Origin: an uncultured Bryobacterales bacterium
GTDB lineage: Bacteria > Acidobacteriota > Terriglobia > Bryobacterales > UBA6623
Assembly: GCA_951813065.1 (NCBI GenBank)
Contig: CATOTH010000005.1
Coordinates: 248,001-312,000 of the forward strand
Direction of reading: 5' to 3'
Length of the DNA: 64,000 nucleotides
Numbering within the stretch: position 1 is the stretch's first letter; each line of letters opens with the position of its first letter. Under the pieces are notes generated by a model, which was given only the letters and a program-made list of their open reading frames with translations, was not told where the DNA came from and did no database searches. A program made the translations under genes and the position numbers. Of the stretch, positions 25,670 through 34,222 are shown piece by piece.

Positions 25670-26504
25670 CTTCAATCGACTGCTGCTGGAGGGTTCGAGA
25701 AGAACCGTGGTTGTCGCTGCATTCGTTGCCGCCCTCCTGCTCCTCTTGACACCGCCGCAAGTCGCGACTGATTCTGAACTCGCACAGGCGGCCAAGCAAC
25801 AGGTACCGGCTCCGGAAGCCGTCGACGAACAGCAACCTACGGTCCCCGTGACGGTTGAACTTCTGGCCATGCCAGCCCCACAGGAGGCGGCCAAGCAACA
25901 GGTACCGGCTCCGGAAGCCGTCGACGAACAGCAACCTACGGTCCCCGTGACGGACGCACCCGTAGCTGGGTCCGCCCCCCAACGGCAGCCCCAGCTGCCG
26001 AGCAGGAGTGGTCGTCTCAAGGCAGGCAGCTTTCCGGAAATCTCTGTCGGATACCAAGACCTGGGATTCGCGTCCTACGCCGAAGCCATGGGACGGCTCG
26101 GCGCCCGGTTTTTCGTGGCCCGGGCCCAGCATCTTGAACTCCTCGCGGAAGTTCGAGGAGGACAATTTGACGCCGATATCGAAGTCCAAAGGCTACGCGG
26201 CCTGAGCCCGCGCAGCCGCGATATCACGGACGAGCCGCAAGTCGCACATTGGCTTGAGAAAGCGGGGGAAGCGTTCGGCCCGGACCGGTTTGTCTTCATC
26301 GTGTTGATCCCACAGACGGTCGAGAGCGCAATACAGGATTCGCTTCGGAAGTTCTGCGAAAGGGCTGGAATCCCTCTCGACCGAGTCGTCAGGTTTTCCG
26401 CGACATATGGCATCACAGGCGACAAAAGATTAGCCCTCCACGTACATGAGCTCACGTTTCACACCGGTCGGAATTCCACGAACTGGCGGATCGTTCTCGG
26501 TTAA
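25647..26504 (+). CDS. TonB-like single-pass protein with duplicated Pro/Glu linker
   Basis: 285 residues. Basic N-terminus, one membrane helix (TVVVAAFVAALLLLLTP, ~20-38), an extended linker containing two exact 23-codon copies of a segment starting AAKQQVPAPEAVDEQQ, then a ~155-residue C-terminal domain (FPEISVGYQDLGFASYAEAM and onward) that I do not recognise. This helix-linker-domain plan is that of TonB/TolA energy transducers, but the C-terminal domain lacks a TonB signature. The ATG at 25647 is chosen because GGAAGG precedes it. Last gene of the operon; a strong hairpin follows 22 bp after the stop. Confidence 0.65.
   Translation: MVTATHRSFNRLLLEGSRRTVVVAAFVAALLLLLTPPQVATDSELAQAAKQQVPAPEAVDEQQPTVPVTVELLAMPAPQEAAKQQVPAPEAVDEQQPTVPVTDAPVAGSAPQRQPQLPSRSGRLKAGSFPEISVGYQDLGFASYAEAMGRLGARFFVARAQHLELLAEVRGGQFDADIEVQRLRGLSPRSRDITDEPQVAHWLEKAGEAFGPDRFVFIVLIPQTVESAIQDSLRKFCERAGIPLDRVVRFSATYGITGDKRLALHVHELTFHTGRNSTNWRIVLG
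25786..25953 (+). repeat. Exact 69-bp in-frame direct repeat, two copies
   Basis: Copies at 25786-25854 and 25885-25953 are identical over 69 bp and 99 bp apart start to start, a multiple of three, so the reading frame is kept. They lengthen the periplasmic linker of the TonB-like protein. Absence of any substitution suggests a recent duplication or gene conversion. Confidence 0.9.
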
Positions 26505-26526
26505 CAAGGGAAGGAAAGGTCAGCTG

Positions 26527-26556
26527 TTGGCTCTCGGCTGCTATGCCGAGAGCCAA
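26527..26556 (+). terminator. Perfect 12-bp hairpin closing the ExbBD-like operon
   Basis: Arms TTGGCTCTCGGC and GCCGAGAGCCAA are perfectly complementary around a 6-nt loop, 22 bp after the stop at 26504. There is no long T-run downstream (CCCCTTGTCTT), so it may act as an mRNA 3' stabiliser or weak terminator. Confidence 0.6.
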
Positions 26557-26616
26557 CCCCTTGTCTTCCAGACCACGATGGTGAACAGGCTCCTCTCCAT
26601 AGAACGCTTACCCCAC

Positions 26617-26844
26617 CTACTCGCGCAGGAACCGGATCACGTTGCGAGCGGCCGAAGCTGCCGCGATACAGGCAATGCCATTGCACGCCCCGCAAACCAC
26701 TGTTCCGACAAGCCATTCATCGAAGCTTGGAGATTTCCGCATCATACTCATGAGAACCTCCATGAACAGCATGAAGAATACGGTTGCCAAAGCTACTTGA
26801 AGCCCGATTCGCAACAGAAGACGCACGTTACGGTACCCGATCAA
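26617..26844 (-). CDS. Small membrane protein, hypothetical
   Basis: 75 codons from a TTG at 26844. Two hydrophobic stretches (IGLQVALATVFFMLFMEVLM and VVCGACNGIACIAAASAA) flank a short polar loop. The frame at 26828-27016 on the same strand overlaps its start and ends beside it, so the two may be one frameshifted gene. No family recognised. Confidence 0.3.
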   Translation of the reverse strand: MIGYRNVRLLLRIGLQVALATVFFMLFMEVLMSMMRKSPSFDEWLVGTVVCGACNGIACIAAASAARNVIRFLRE

Positions 26845-27122
26845 TCCGATGCGACTTCAGTCGCATCCCGGCCCGAAGCCGAGCATATACACGATCCAAA
26901 ATCATTCCGAGGGCCGATAGTGCCATGGTGACATCGCTCCAACTGGGATAGTTCTTCTGCGCCAGGAGGTCGACACTGGCCGGTGGGGCAGCCATTGAGG
27001 TGCCTGCCAGCCGCAAAGAATGGCAGCGGTTTGCATTTGTGGGTTCTAGTTATTCTGTCAGGATTTCTCCGTCAATTCTGGCATACCCAAAGAGGGATCC
27101 ACAGAAGGGTTGGGAAGACGTT

Positions 27123-27833
27123 TCATGAGGCAGTCTCCTGGTCAGACTGACCCGGCACGGGGTCGAGGTGGCGGGTGCGCATGGAGGGTCCTTCGAGCGT
27201 GACGATGCGGCCGCGCTCGAGGATGCGGTCGAGAATGGCTTCGGCGAGGTCGGGATCGTGCAGGACGCGACCCCAGAGCTCAAGCGGCTTGTTGGTGGTG
27301 AAGACCATCGAGCGCCGGCGGCGGTGGCGCTCGTTGACGACATGGAAGAGCACGTTGGCGTCGTCGGGTCCGTGGGCGAGGTATCCGACTTCGTCGCAGA
27401 CGAGGAGTTGCCGACGGACGTAGGTGGCCAGGGCGTCACGGAGCCGGCCGTTGCGGGCCGCCAGCGAGAGGGTCTCGACCAGGTCGTTGGCGGTGGCGAA
27501 GAGGGCGTCGTGGCCGTGCAGGATGGCCTGGTAGGCAATGGCGGTGGCGAGATGGGTCTTGCCGCGACCGCTACGGCCCTTGAGCACGAGGCAGCCGCCC
27601 TGGGCGGCGAACTCGGGGGCGAAGGCGGAGCCCAGCAGCAGGGGGCGGAGTTCGGGCTGGACGGAGAAGTCGAATTCCTCGAGGGTGTGCAGGACCGGGA
27701 AGCGGGCCTGCCGGACGCAACGGCGCAGGCGGGTCTGGCGGCGATGCTCGATTTCGGCGCAGGCGAGAGCGGCGAGGAAGTCGCGGAAGGACCAGGCGCC
27801 GCGCTCGGCCTACTCGACGAGTTCGGAGTCTCA
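27123..27833 (-). pseudogene. istB: IS21-family IstB ATPase, truncated and interrupted
   Basis: The readable part matches the IstB/DnaC-like helper ATPase of IS21 elements: RDFLAALACAEIEHRR, LEEFDF, P-loop GRSGRGKTHLATAIAYQ, Walker B LLVCDEVGYL, FTTNKPLELW and the C-terminus. A TAG at 27810-27812 (minus strand) sits between LVE and AERGAW, where homologues read through, and a TGA follows seven codons further upstream. The first ~50-80 residues and the partner transposase istA are missing. A typical IS21-like end lies at about 27055-27085. The element cannot move on its own. Confidence 0.85.
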
Positions 27834-27890
27834 CGAATGCCCGTCCACATTGGGCGGGTTTCCAAACAATACCGTGCAATCCTGATGCAC

Positions 27891-27896
27891 TTGACA
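27891..27896 (+). promoter_or_regulatory. Candidate -35 element of the copper efflux operon
   Basis: TTGACA at 27891-27896, followed after 17 nt by CAAGCT, a poor -10. The box lies 30 nt before the ATG at 27927. A metal-responsive activator with non-standard spacing is possible, but no regulator gene is adjacent. Confidence 0.3.
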
Positions 27897-27926
27897 AGCC
27901 GCCGAAGTGGGTGCAAGCTGAATGCA

Positions 27927-28292
27927 ATGCGGGCCAGGGCCACAACAGCCTTGCTTCTGGCATGGATTCTTGCTGGGTCAGGAATCTGCCAGTGCCTCGG
28001 GTCCATCGCCGACAAGCTACCTTCACAGTCCCACGACTGCGGCTCGGAGCCAGCGGCTCCGACGGGCCAGACGGATGAGTCTTGCGAGTCCGGCTGCGTC
28101 GCTGCCGATGCAGTCCAGTCGCGCGTAGAAACGCAGGCCGACCGTACCTTTGCGCAGGGGATCGACATCGAGCCGTCATCGGCGATCACGCGCCAGTCCA
28201 GCGAATCGGCCGGATCCCGACTCGCCGTGACACCGCCTGAACCGGCGTCTCCCTGCCCTCCCTACATCCTGCATTCGGCGCTGCTCCTATAG
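27927..28292 (+). CDS. Small secreted Cys-containing protein at the head of the Cus operon
   Basis: 121 residues. A signal peptide (TTALLLAWILAGSGI) is followed by several cysteines (QCLG, HDCGSE, SCESGCVAAD, SPCPPYI). Its position immediately before the efflux genes is where small metal-binding or metal-sensing proteins often lie in czc/cus clusters. No named family recognised. The Cys spacing would suit periplasmic copper binding (inference). Confidence 0.55.
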   Translation: MRARATTALLLAWILAGSGICQCLGSIADKLPSQSHDCGSEPAAPTGQTDESCESGCVAADAVQSRVETQADRTFAQGIDIEPSSAITRQSSESAGSRLAVTPPEPASPCPPYILHSALLL

Positions 28293-28474
28293 AGTTCCCC
28301 CTGCTTCCGCAACCGGGTAGGGCAAGTTGCCCTGCTCTAAGTCGCGGAATCGCACTGCCTTTCGGGTTTCCCTGATTCGCGAAGGGCACGCGAATCCGAG
28401 ACAGGAATCGGGCCGGCAGTGCACAGCTATCCCTGTCCGCCGGCACGCACGAAGCAAGACAGGAGGAATCGGGA

Positions 28475-29749
28475 ATGTTCATGCACTTGGCTGCGGCCCT
28501 GGCCCTGGCCGCTGCACCACCATTGCAACCCTACGCTACACACGGCGATGACCGCCTTGAGGCGCTCATCGAGGAAGCGCTTCAAAACAACCCGGAAGTG
28601 CTGCGGGCATTCGCCGACTATCAGGCCGCCCTGCATCGGGTTCCGCAGGCGACGGCAGTGCCTGATCCAAGCGTCGCCGTCACCCAGTTTGCGCGCACTG
28701 TCGAAACCAGGGTTGGCTCGCAGCAGAGAATGGTCGCGCTTTCCCAAAGCATTCCCGGCGTGGGGAAGCGGGCGGCCAAGGGCCAGCTTGCATCCAAGGC
28801 GGCAGCCGTCAGCGACGAGTTGTACCGAGCTACGCAAGCCGAGGTCGTCCTTCGCGTGAAGCATGCGTACTACGACCTCGGCTTCCTGGACCACGCCCTC
28901 TCCACGAGTCAAGAGGACGAAGCCCTCCTCGAACACTTCGAGGGAATCGCCCGACGCCGGTACGCCCAAGGCTTCGGCCTGCAGGGCGATGTGCTGAGAC
29001 TCCAAGCGCAGATCACGAACGCCATCCACCGGCGCCAGCAATTGCTGGCCCAACGGGTTGACCTAGAGGCAGTGCTGAATGCCCTGCGCGACCTTCCAGC
29101 CGACACTCCGGTTGCCGAGGTGCGCTTCGCGGACCTTCCGGCACTGAACCTGGACCGGGAGTCGCTAGCCGAAATCGGGCGTCGCGAGAGGCCGGAACTC
29201 CGGGCTGCATTCCTTCAAATCGAGGAGCGGGAGAAATCGATGCACCTCGCGAGGATCCAGCACCGTCCGGACTTCACGGTAGGGCTGACGTGGGGAAACA
29301 TCCGTGCGCGCGGGACCGCTGCCACTGGCATGGCGATCCCGGGCGACGGCAAGGACTCCTACGCGATTTCCTTTGGCTTGACCCTGCCGCTGTTTCGCGG
29401 CAAGTATGACGCCGGCATCAGGGAGGCCGCGGAACGATACTCCGCAGCCCGGTTTGCTTACAGGGACTCCGCCAGACGAATGGAATCAGAGGTCCGAGCG
29501 GTCTCGTTCCGGATCGAAACGATAGAAAAGCAGCTCGACCTCTTTGAGCGCGCATTGGTGCCCCAAGCGGAGCAGGCGTTGCGGTCGACCGAATCCGCCT
29601 ACTCGAACGGCACCGTCGAAGTGACTGGCCTGTTGGATAGCCAGCGCGTGCTCCTGGATGTGCAACTTGGCCTGGCCCGGCTTCAAGCCGACTATCTGAA
29701 GGCAGTTGCCGACCTGGAGCGGACGATCGGATCGGGGGTGTCCTCATGA
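28475..29749 (+). CDS. cusC: TolC-like outer-membrane factor of a Cu/Ag efflux system
   Basis: 424 residues, AGGAGGAA before the ATG. Signal peptide-like N-terminus (MFMHLAAALALAAAPPL), then two outer-membrane efflux protein repeats with long helices (ALQNNPEVLRAFADYQAAL; ALRSTESAYSNGTVEVTGLL). It would form the outer-membrane duct of a tripartite RND pump. The stop overlaps the adaptor start by 4 bp. A small palindrome (AGGGCAAGTTGCCCT, 28319-28333) in the 182-bp leader may be an operator. Confidence 0.88.
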   Translation: MFMHLAAALALAAAPPLQPYATHGDDRLEALIEEALQNNPEVLRAFADYQAALHRVPQATAVPDPSVAVTQFARTVETRVGSQQRMVALSQSIPGVGKRAAKGQLASKAAAVSDELYRATQAEVVLRVKHAYYDLGFLDHALSTSQEDEALLEHFEGIARRRYAQGFGLQGDVLRLQAQITNAIHRRQQLLAQRVDLEAVLNALRDLPADTPVAEVRFADLPALNLDRESLAEIGRRERPELRAAFLQIEEREKSMHLARIQHRPDFTVGLTWGNIRARGTAATGMAIPGDGKDSYAISFGLTLPLFRGKYDAGIREAAERYSAARFAYRDSARRMESEVRAVSFRIETIEKQLDLFERALVPQAEQALRSTESAYSNGTVEVTGLLDSQRVLLDVQLGLARLQADYLKAVADLERTIGSGVSS

Positions 29750-31056
29750 CCAGATCGAGACTCGCCGCCGTATGCCTCGCGTGCGCGGCACTTGTCATCG
29801 CCGGCATTGGAGGCTGGCAACTCGGCGCTCCCAGAGATGGCCCGGTCCAGCCGGAATTGGCGGACGCCAAGTCTGTCCCCTCCGATCTCTACACCTGCAG
29901 CATGCATCCGCAGGTCGTTCAGCAGGAACCGGGACAATGCCCGATTTGCGGAATGAATCTCGTGCCGTTGGCCAGCGGTTCCGAGGCTCCACCAGAAGCA
30001 GGTCATCAGGGTGTCCGCGTCAGCCAGGGCTTCCTGCAGAACTTCGCTGTGAAAACGGCGGAGGTCGAGCGGACCGATCTCCCCGCACGGATTCGCACGA
30101 TCGGATATCTCGACCACGACGAGGCCAAGCTGATTTCGGTGAGCACGAAGTTTCCCGGCTGGATCGAGAATCCCCGGGTCAACACCGTGGGCGAGCGGAT
30201 CTCGCATGGCGATGTCCTGTTCGAGATCTACAGCCCGGAACTCGTCACCGCCCAGGAGGAATACCTGGGCGCCCTGGGCTATGCCAGCCGGCTGCGGGCC
30301 AGCGAGGCGTACGATGGCGCTGTCACGCGAGCCGAGGCACTCTTGCGGGCGGCTGGCGAGCGCCTGCGCCACTGGGACCTGACGACCGAGCAAGTCGAGG
30401 AGCTGCACGCCGCCGGAGAGTCAAGCCGGACCGTGGAGGTCTACGCCCCGGCTTCGGGGTACGTCGTTGAGAAGCTCGGGGACTCCCTGGCGGGTGTGAA
30501 GGTAGGCCCTGGCACGACCATTCTCAAGATTGCCGACCACTCGACCCTCTGGGCAAAGGTCGAGTTCTACGAGCACCACCTGCGAGACCTTCGCGTCGGC
30601 TTGCGCGCCGATATTTCCCTCGACGCCTTCCCGGGACTCCGATGGCAAGGCAGATTGCTCTTCTTCGAGCCGGCGATGAATCCCCAGACCCAGACCTTGA
30701 CGGGCTATGTCGAGATCGAGAACTCGGATGAGAGGCTGCGCCCGAAGATGTACGCGACGATCGAGATCCAGTTGCCGGGCGCCAGGGACGCTCTCGTGGT
30801 TCCGGCTCAATCCGTCCTGCGGTCCGGCAACAACCGGAACATCGTGATTGTCGATGCGGGAAACGGCATCTTCGTCCCTCGCGAAGTCGAACTCGGGATC
30901 GAGAGCGACGGGCTACAGCAAGTCCTGGAGGGCCTCGCGGCGGGAGAACATGTCGTGACATCGTCCCAGTTCCTGCTGGACTCCGAGAGCAATCTGCAAG
31001 CGGCGATCGACAGGCTCTCGACCAACCCCGATGGCGAGCACCATCACGCGCACTAG
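29746..31056 (+). CDS. cusB: RND periplasmic adaptor with heavy-metal-binding domain
   Basis: 436 residues. Signal/anchor at ~1-25, then a heavy-metal-binding domain at residues 49-74 (YTCSMHPQV...CPICGMNLV) with Cys, Met and His ligands, followed by beta-barrel, lipoyl and alpha-hairpin regions of the CusB/CzcB adaptor (SPELVTAQEEYLGALGYASR; VYAPASGYVVEKLGDSLAG) and a His-rich tail (EHHHAH). The adaptor picks up metal in the periplasm and hands it to CusA. Overlaps cusC by 4 bp and sits 16 bp before cusA. Confidence 0.92.
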   Translation: MTRSRLAAVCLACAALVIAGIGGWQLGAPRDGPVQPELADAKSVPSDLYTCSMHPQVVQQEPGQCPICGMNLVPLASGSEAPPEAGHQGVRVSQGFLQNFAVKTAEVERTDLPARIRTIGYLDHDEAKLISVSTKFPGWIENPRVNTVGERISHGDVLFEIYSPELVTAQEEYLGALGYASRLRASEAYDGAVTRAEALLRAAGERLRHWDLTTEQVEELHAAGESSRTVEVYAPASGYVVEKLGDSLAGVKVGPGTTILKIADHSTLWAKVEFYEHHLRDLRVGLRADISLDAFPGLRWQGRLLFFEPAMNPQTQTLTGYVEIENSDERLRPKMYATIEIQLPGARDALVVPAQSVLRSGNNRNIVIVDAGNGIFVPREVELGIESDGLQQVLEGLAAGEHVVTSSQFLLDSESNLQAAIDRLSTNPDGEHHHAH

Positions 31057-31072
31057 AAAGGCCGACCCTCCA

Positions 31073-34000
31073 ATGCTCCGCGGAATCGTCGATTGGTCGC
31101 TTCAGAACAAGCTCCTGGTGGTGCTTGCGGCGCTTGTGATGGCTGTCCTGGGGGCGTATTCGATCCGCTCCATGCCACTGGATGCCCTACCTGACCTTTC
31201 GGATGTCCAAGTCGTGGTCTACACGAAATACCCGGGCCAGTCGCCCAGGATCGTCGAAGACCAGATCACCTACCCGCTGACAACGCAGATGCTCGCCGTG
31301 CCGCACGCGGAAGTGGTGCGGGGCTATTCGTTCTTCGGCTTCTCGCTCGTGTATGTCCTGTTCGAGGATGGCACCGACCTGTACTGGGCACGGTCGAGAG
31401 TGCTGGAAACCCTCGGCCAGGTGGCGGCGCAGCTTCCTGAAGGCACATCGCCGACGCTCGGCCCAGACGCTACTGGAGTCGGCTGGGCCTACATGTACGC
31501 CTTGAAGTCGGACAGACACGACCTGAGCGAGTTGCGTTCCTTGCAGGACTGGTTCCTCCGGTTCGAACTGACAGGTATTCCGGGGGTGGCCGAAGTCGCG
31601 TCCGTCGGTGGCTACGTCCGCCAGTATCAGATTGCGATCGACCCGGTGAAGCTGAGGGCTTACGGCTTGCCGATCTCGCGTATCAAGGAAGCCGTCCAGA
31701 AAAGCAACCGGGACGTGGGTGGCCGACTCCTCGAGCTTGCCGAGAAGGAGTTCATGATCCGCGGAAGGGGGTATATCGAGTCGATCGACGACATCCGCAA
31801 GATTTCGCTCGGGACGGACCGGGCGGGTACCTCGGTGCAATTGGACGATGTCGCGCGAATTGAGGTTGGGCCGGAGATTCGCAGAGGGCTTGCCGAGTGG
31901 GACGGGCAGGGTGAAATCGTCGGAGCGATCGTCGTTGTGCGGCAGGGTGCGGACACGAGGGAAGTCGTGCGCAGCGTCGAGAGCCGGCTCGAGGAATTGC
32001 GACCTCAGCTTCCCCCGGGGGTGACGATCGAGGTCGCGTACGACAGGACGTCGCTGATCGACCGGGTCATCGAGAGCCTGCGATCCAGCCTGACGCAGCA
32101 GTTCGTCATCGTTGGCGTCGTTTGCCTGCTGTTCCTGTTCCATGTCCTGAGTGGCATCGCCGCCGTTGTCACCATCGTTGTTGGTGTGCTGATTGCCGGC
32201 ATCGCAGCCGGCTTGCTCGGCGTCCATCTCGACATCATGTCGCTTGGCGGTGTCGCGGTCGCTGTGGGGACGATGGTCGACGCCGGAATCGTCATGGTGG
32301 AGAACGCCCACCAGCACATGGCCCGGTTTGGCACCAGCAAGTCCCGCGGGGACATCGTCCGCGACTCATGCAAGGAAGTTGCGCCGACGCTGTTCTTTTC
32401 GCTCCTGATCATCACCGTTTCCTTCCTGCCGGTTTTCGCCTTGCAGGAGCAAGAGGGGCGGCTATTCCGCCCCCTGGCCTGGACCAAGACGCTGGTGATG
32501 GCGAGCGCCGCGCTGCTTTCGGTCACGCTGGTGCCGGTTCTCGTCAGCCTCGCCGTTCGTACGCCCGGCAGATCGCACGGAAAGAACCCGGTTCGCAGGC
32601 TGCTGGTGTGGGTATACGGACCAGTAGTGGCGGCGGCGATGCGATACCGGATCGTGACTCTGCTGATTGCTCTGGCGGTCTTCGCAGGTTCGATCGGCAC
32701 CTACCGCAGACTGGGATCGGAATTCATGCCGCCCTTGTGGGAGGGAGACCTGCTGTACATGCCGACGACCCTGCCCGGCATATCGATTGCCAAGGCCAAG
32801 GAACTGGTACAGCAAACGAACAAGATGATCATGACGTTTCCGGAGGTAGAGCACGTATTCGGCAAGGCCGGCCGGGCCGACACGGCCACAGACCCCGCGC
32901 CGCTCTCGATGATCGAATCAACGATCCGGCTCAAGCCTCGCGATCAGTGGCGACCGGGAATGACGCCAGAAAAACTCGTCGAGGAGATGCAGGAGGTAGT
33001 CCGCGTGCCGGGGCTCACAAATGCCTGGACAATGCCGATCAAGACCCGGCTGGACATGCTGGCCACCGGCATCAAGACTCCCGTCGGCATCAAGATTGCA
33101 GGACCGGACCTGGAGGTCCTCGAGAACCTCGGCAAAGAGATCGAGAGCGTGGTTCGCGGAGTCCCCGGCACGGTCAGTGCGTACGCCGAGAGGGTGATGG
33201 GAGGCAACTACCTGGATATTGACATCGATCGTGACGCGATCGCGCGCCACGGACTCGTCATAGACCAAGTCCAAGAGGCGATTCATACCGCACTTGGCGG
33301 AGTGCATGTCGGCACAACGATCGAAGGGCTGCAACGATTCCCGGTGAACCTGCGGTACAGCCGGGACTTGCGGGCGGACATGCCCGCGCTTCGCGACGTC
33401 CTGGTGACTACGCCGATGGGGCACCACCTCCCGCTGTCTCAACTGGCCGATTTCAGGTATTCCTCCGGACCGGCCGCCATCAAGAGCGAGAATGCCAGGC
33501 CAAACGCCTGGATCTATGTCGACGTCGGCGCCGAAACGGAGATTGGCAGTTACCTGGCCGCCGCACGCAAGGCGGTCGAGCACAATGTCACGATGCCGAC
33601 CGGGTATTCTCTCGCATGGAGTGGCCAGTTCGAGTCCATGCAACGTGTCGAGGAAAGGCTTCAGCTCCTCGTGCCGCTCACCATCGTGATCGTGTTCTCT
33701 GTACTGCTTGTCAGCACTCGGTCCACGTTGACCTCCATCATCGTGCTGGCAGGAGTCCCGCTGGCCCTGAGCGGAGCGTTCGTATCGCTGGCCATCCTCG
33801 ACTACAACCTCAGCATTGCTGTCTGGGTGGGTCTCATCGCCCTGGCAGGACTGTATGCGGAGACCGCGATTGTCTTTTGGCGATTCCTCGAGATTGCCTT
33901 CGAAGACCACCAGCGCAGAGGGCTCTTGGTGCGGTCGGGCGATTTGGTTCGGGTCATCCAGGAAACTGCAGTCTCGCGAGTGAGGCCCGTCGCGATGACA

Positions 34001-34222
34001 GTTGCCACTGACATGCTCGGCCTGATGCCGATCATGTGGAGCACGGGAGCCGGTGCCGACGTCATGAAGCGAATCGCGACGCCTCTCTTCGGAGGCGTCG
34101 CCTCATCGGCCTTTGTCGTGCTGGTGATCTTCCCCGTCCTGTACTACTACCTGAACCTACAGTCCATCACCGGTCGTGAGAGCCGGGCTGAACCGCGTGC
34201 CCTGAAGGAGGCCACCTCGTGA
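31073..34222 (+). CDS. cusA: Cu(I)/Ag(I) efflux RND pump CusA
   Basis: 1049 residues, full-length heavy-metal RND permease with 12 helices and two periplasmic porter domains. Three methionines, Met563 (LLYMPTTLPG), Met613 (PLSMIEST) and Met662 (RLDMLATG), have exactly the spacing (50 and 49) of the metal-relay Met573/623/672 of E. coli CusA, which argues for monovalent Cu or Ag rather than Zn/Co/Cd. The helix 4 block GTMVDAGIVMVENAHQH is also CusA-like. The ATG at 31073 gives the conserved N-terminus MLRGIVDWS. The stop overlaps the next gene's GTG. Confidence 0.95.
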   Translation: MLRGIVDWSLQNKLLVVLAALVMAVLGAYSIRSMPLDALPDLSDVQVVVYTKYPGQSPRIVEDQITYPLTTQMLAVPHAEVVRGYSFFGFSLVYVLFEDGTDLYWARSRVLETLGQVAAQLPEGTSPTLGPDATGVGWAYMYALKSDRHDLSELRSLQDWFLRFELTGIPGVAEVASVGGYVRQYQIAIDPVKLRAYGLPISRIKEAVQKSNRDVGGRLLELAEKEFMIRGRGYIESIDDIRKISLGTDRAGTSVQLDDVARIEVGPEIRRGLAEWDGQGEIVGAIVVVRQGADTREVVRSVESRLEELRPQLPPGVTIEVAYDRTSLIDRVIESLRSSLTQQFVIVGVVCLLFLFHVLSGIAAVVTIVVGVLIAGIAAGLLGVHLDIMSLGGVAVAVGTMVDAGIVMVENAHQHMARFGTSKSRGDIVRDSCKEVAPTLFFSLLIITVSFLPVFALQEQEGRLFRPLAWTKTLVMASAALLSVTLVPVLVSLAVRTPGRSHGKNPVRRLLVWVYGPVVAAAMRYRIVTLLIALAVFAGSIGTYRRLGSEFMPPLWEGDLLYMPTTLPGISIAKAKELVQQTNKMIMTFPEVEHVFGKAGRADTATDPAPLSMIESTIRLKPRDQWRPGMTPEKLVEEMQEVVRVPGLTNAWTMPIKTRLDMLATGIKTPVGIKIAGPDLEVLENLGKEIESVVRGVPGTVSAYAERVMGGNYLDIDIDRDAIARHGLVIDQVQEAIHTALGGVHVGTTIEGLQRFPVNLRYSRDLRADMPALRDVLVTTPMGHHLPLSQLADFRYSSGPAAIKSENARPNAWIYVDVGAETEIGSYLAAARKAVEHNVTMPTGYSLAWSGQFESMQRVEERLQLLVPLTIVIVFSVLLVSTRSTLTSIIVLAGVPLALSGAFVSLAILDYNLSIAVWVGLIALAGLYAETAIVFWRFLEIAFEDHQRRGLLVRSGDLVRVIQETAVSRVRPVAMTVATDMLGLMPIMWSTGAGADVMKRIATPLFGGVASSAFVVLVIFPVLYYYLNLQSITGRESRAEPRALKEATS

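Larger units (their letters stand above)
26505..27122. other. Intergenic region after the ExbBD-like operon
   Basis: Holds the operon's terminal hairpin, two short overlapping minus-strand frames encoding possible membrane peptides (26617-26844 and 26828-27016), and from about 27055 the end of an IS21-type element. Confidence 0.5.

Noticed and set aside
21805..26504. Zorya or canonical Tol-Pal/TonB locus
   Set aside because: No OmpA-type ZorB, no ZorC/D/E helicase or nuclease, no TolB or Pal and no recognisable TonB C-terminal domain.
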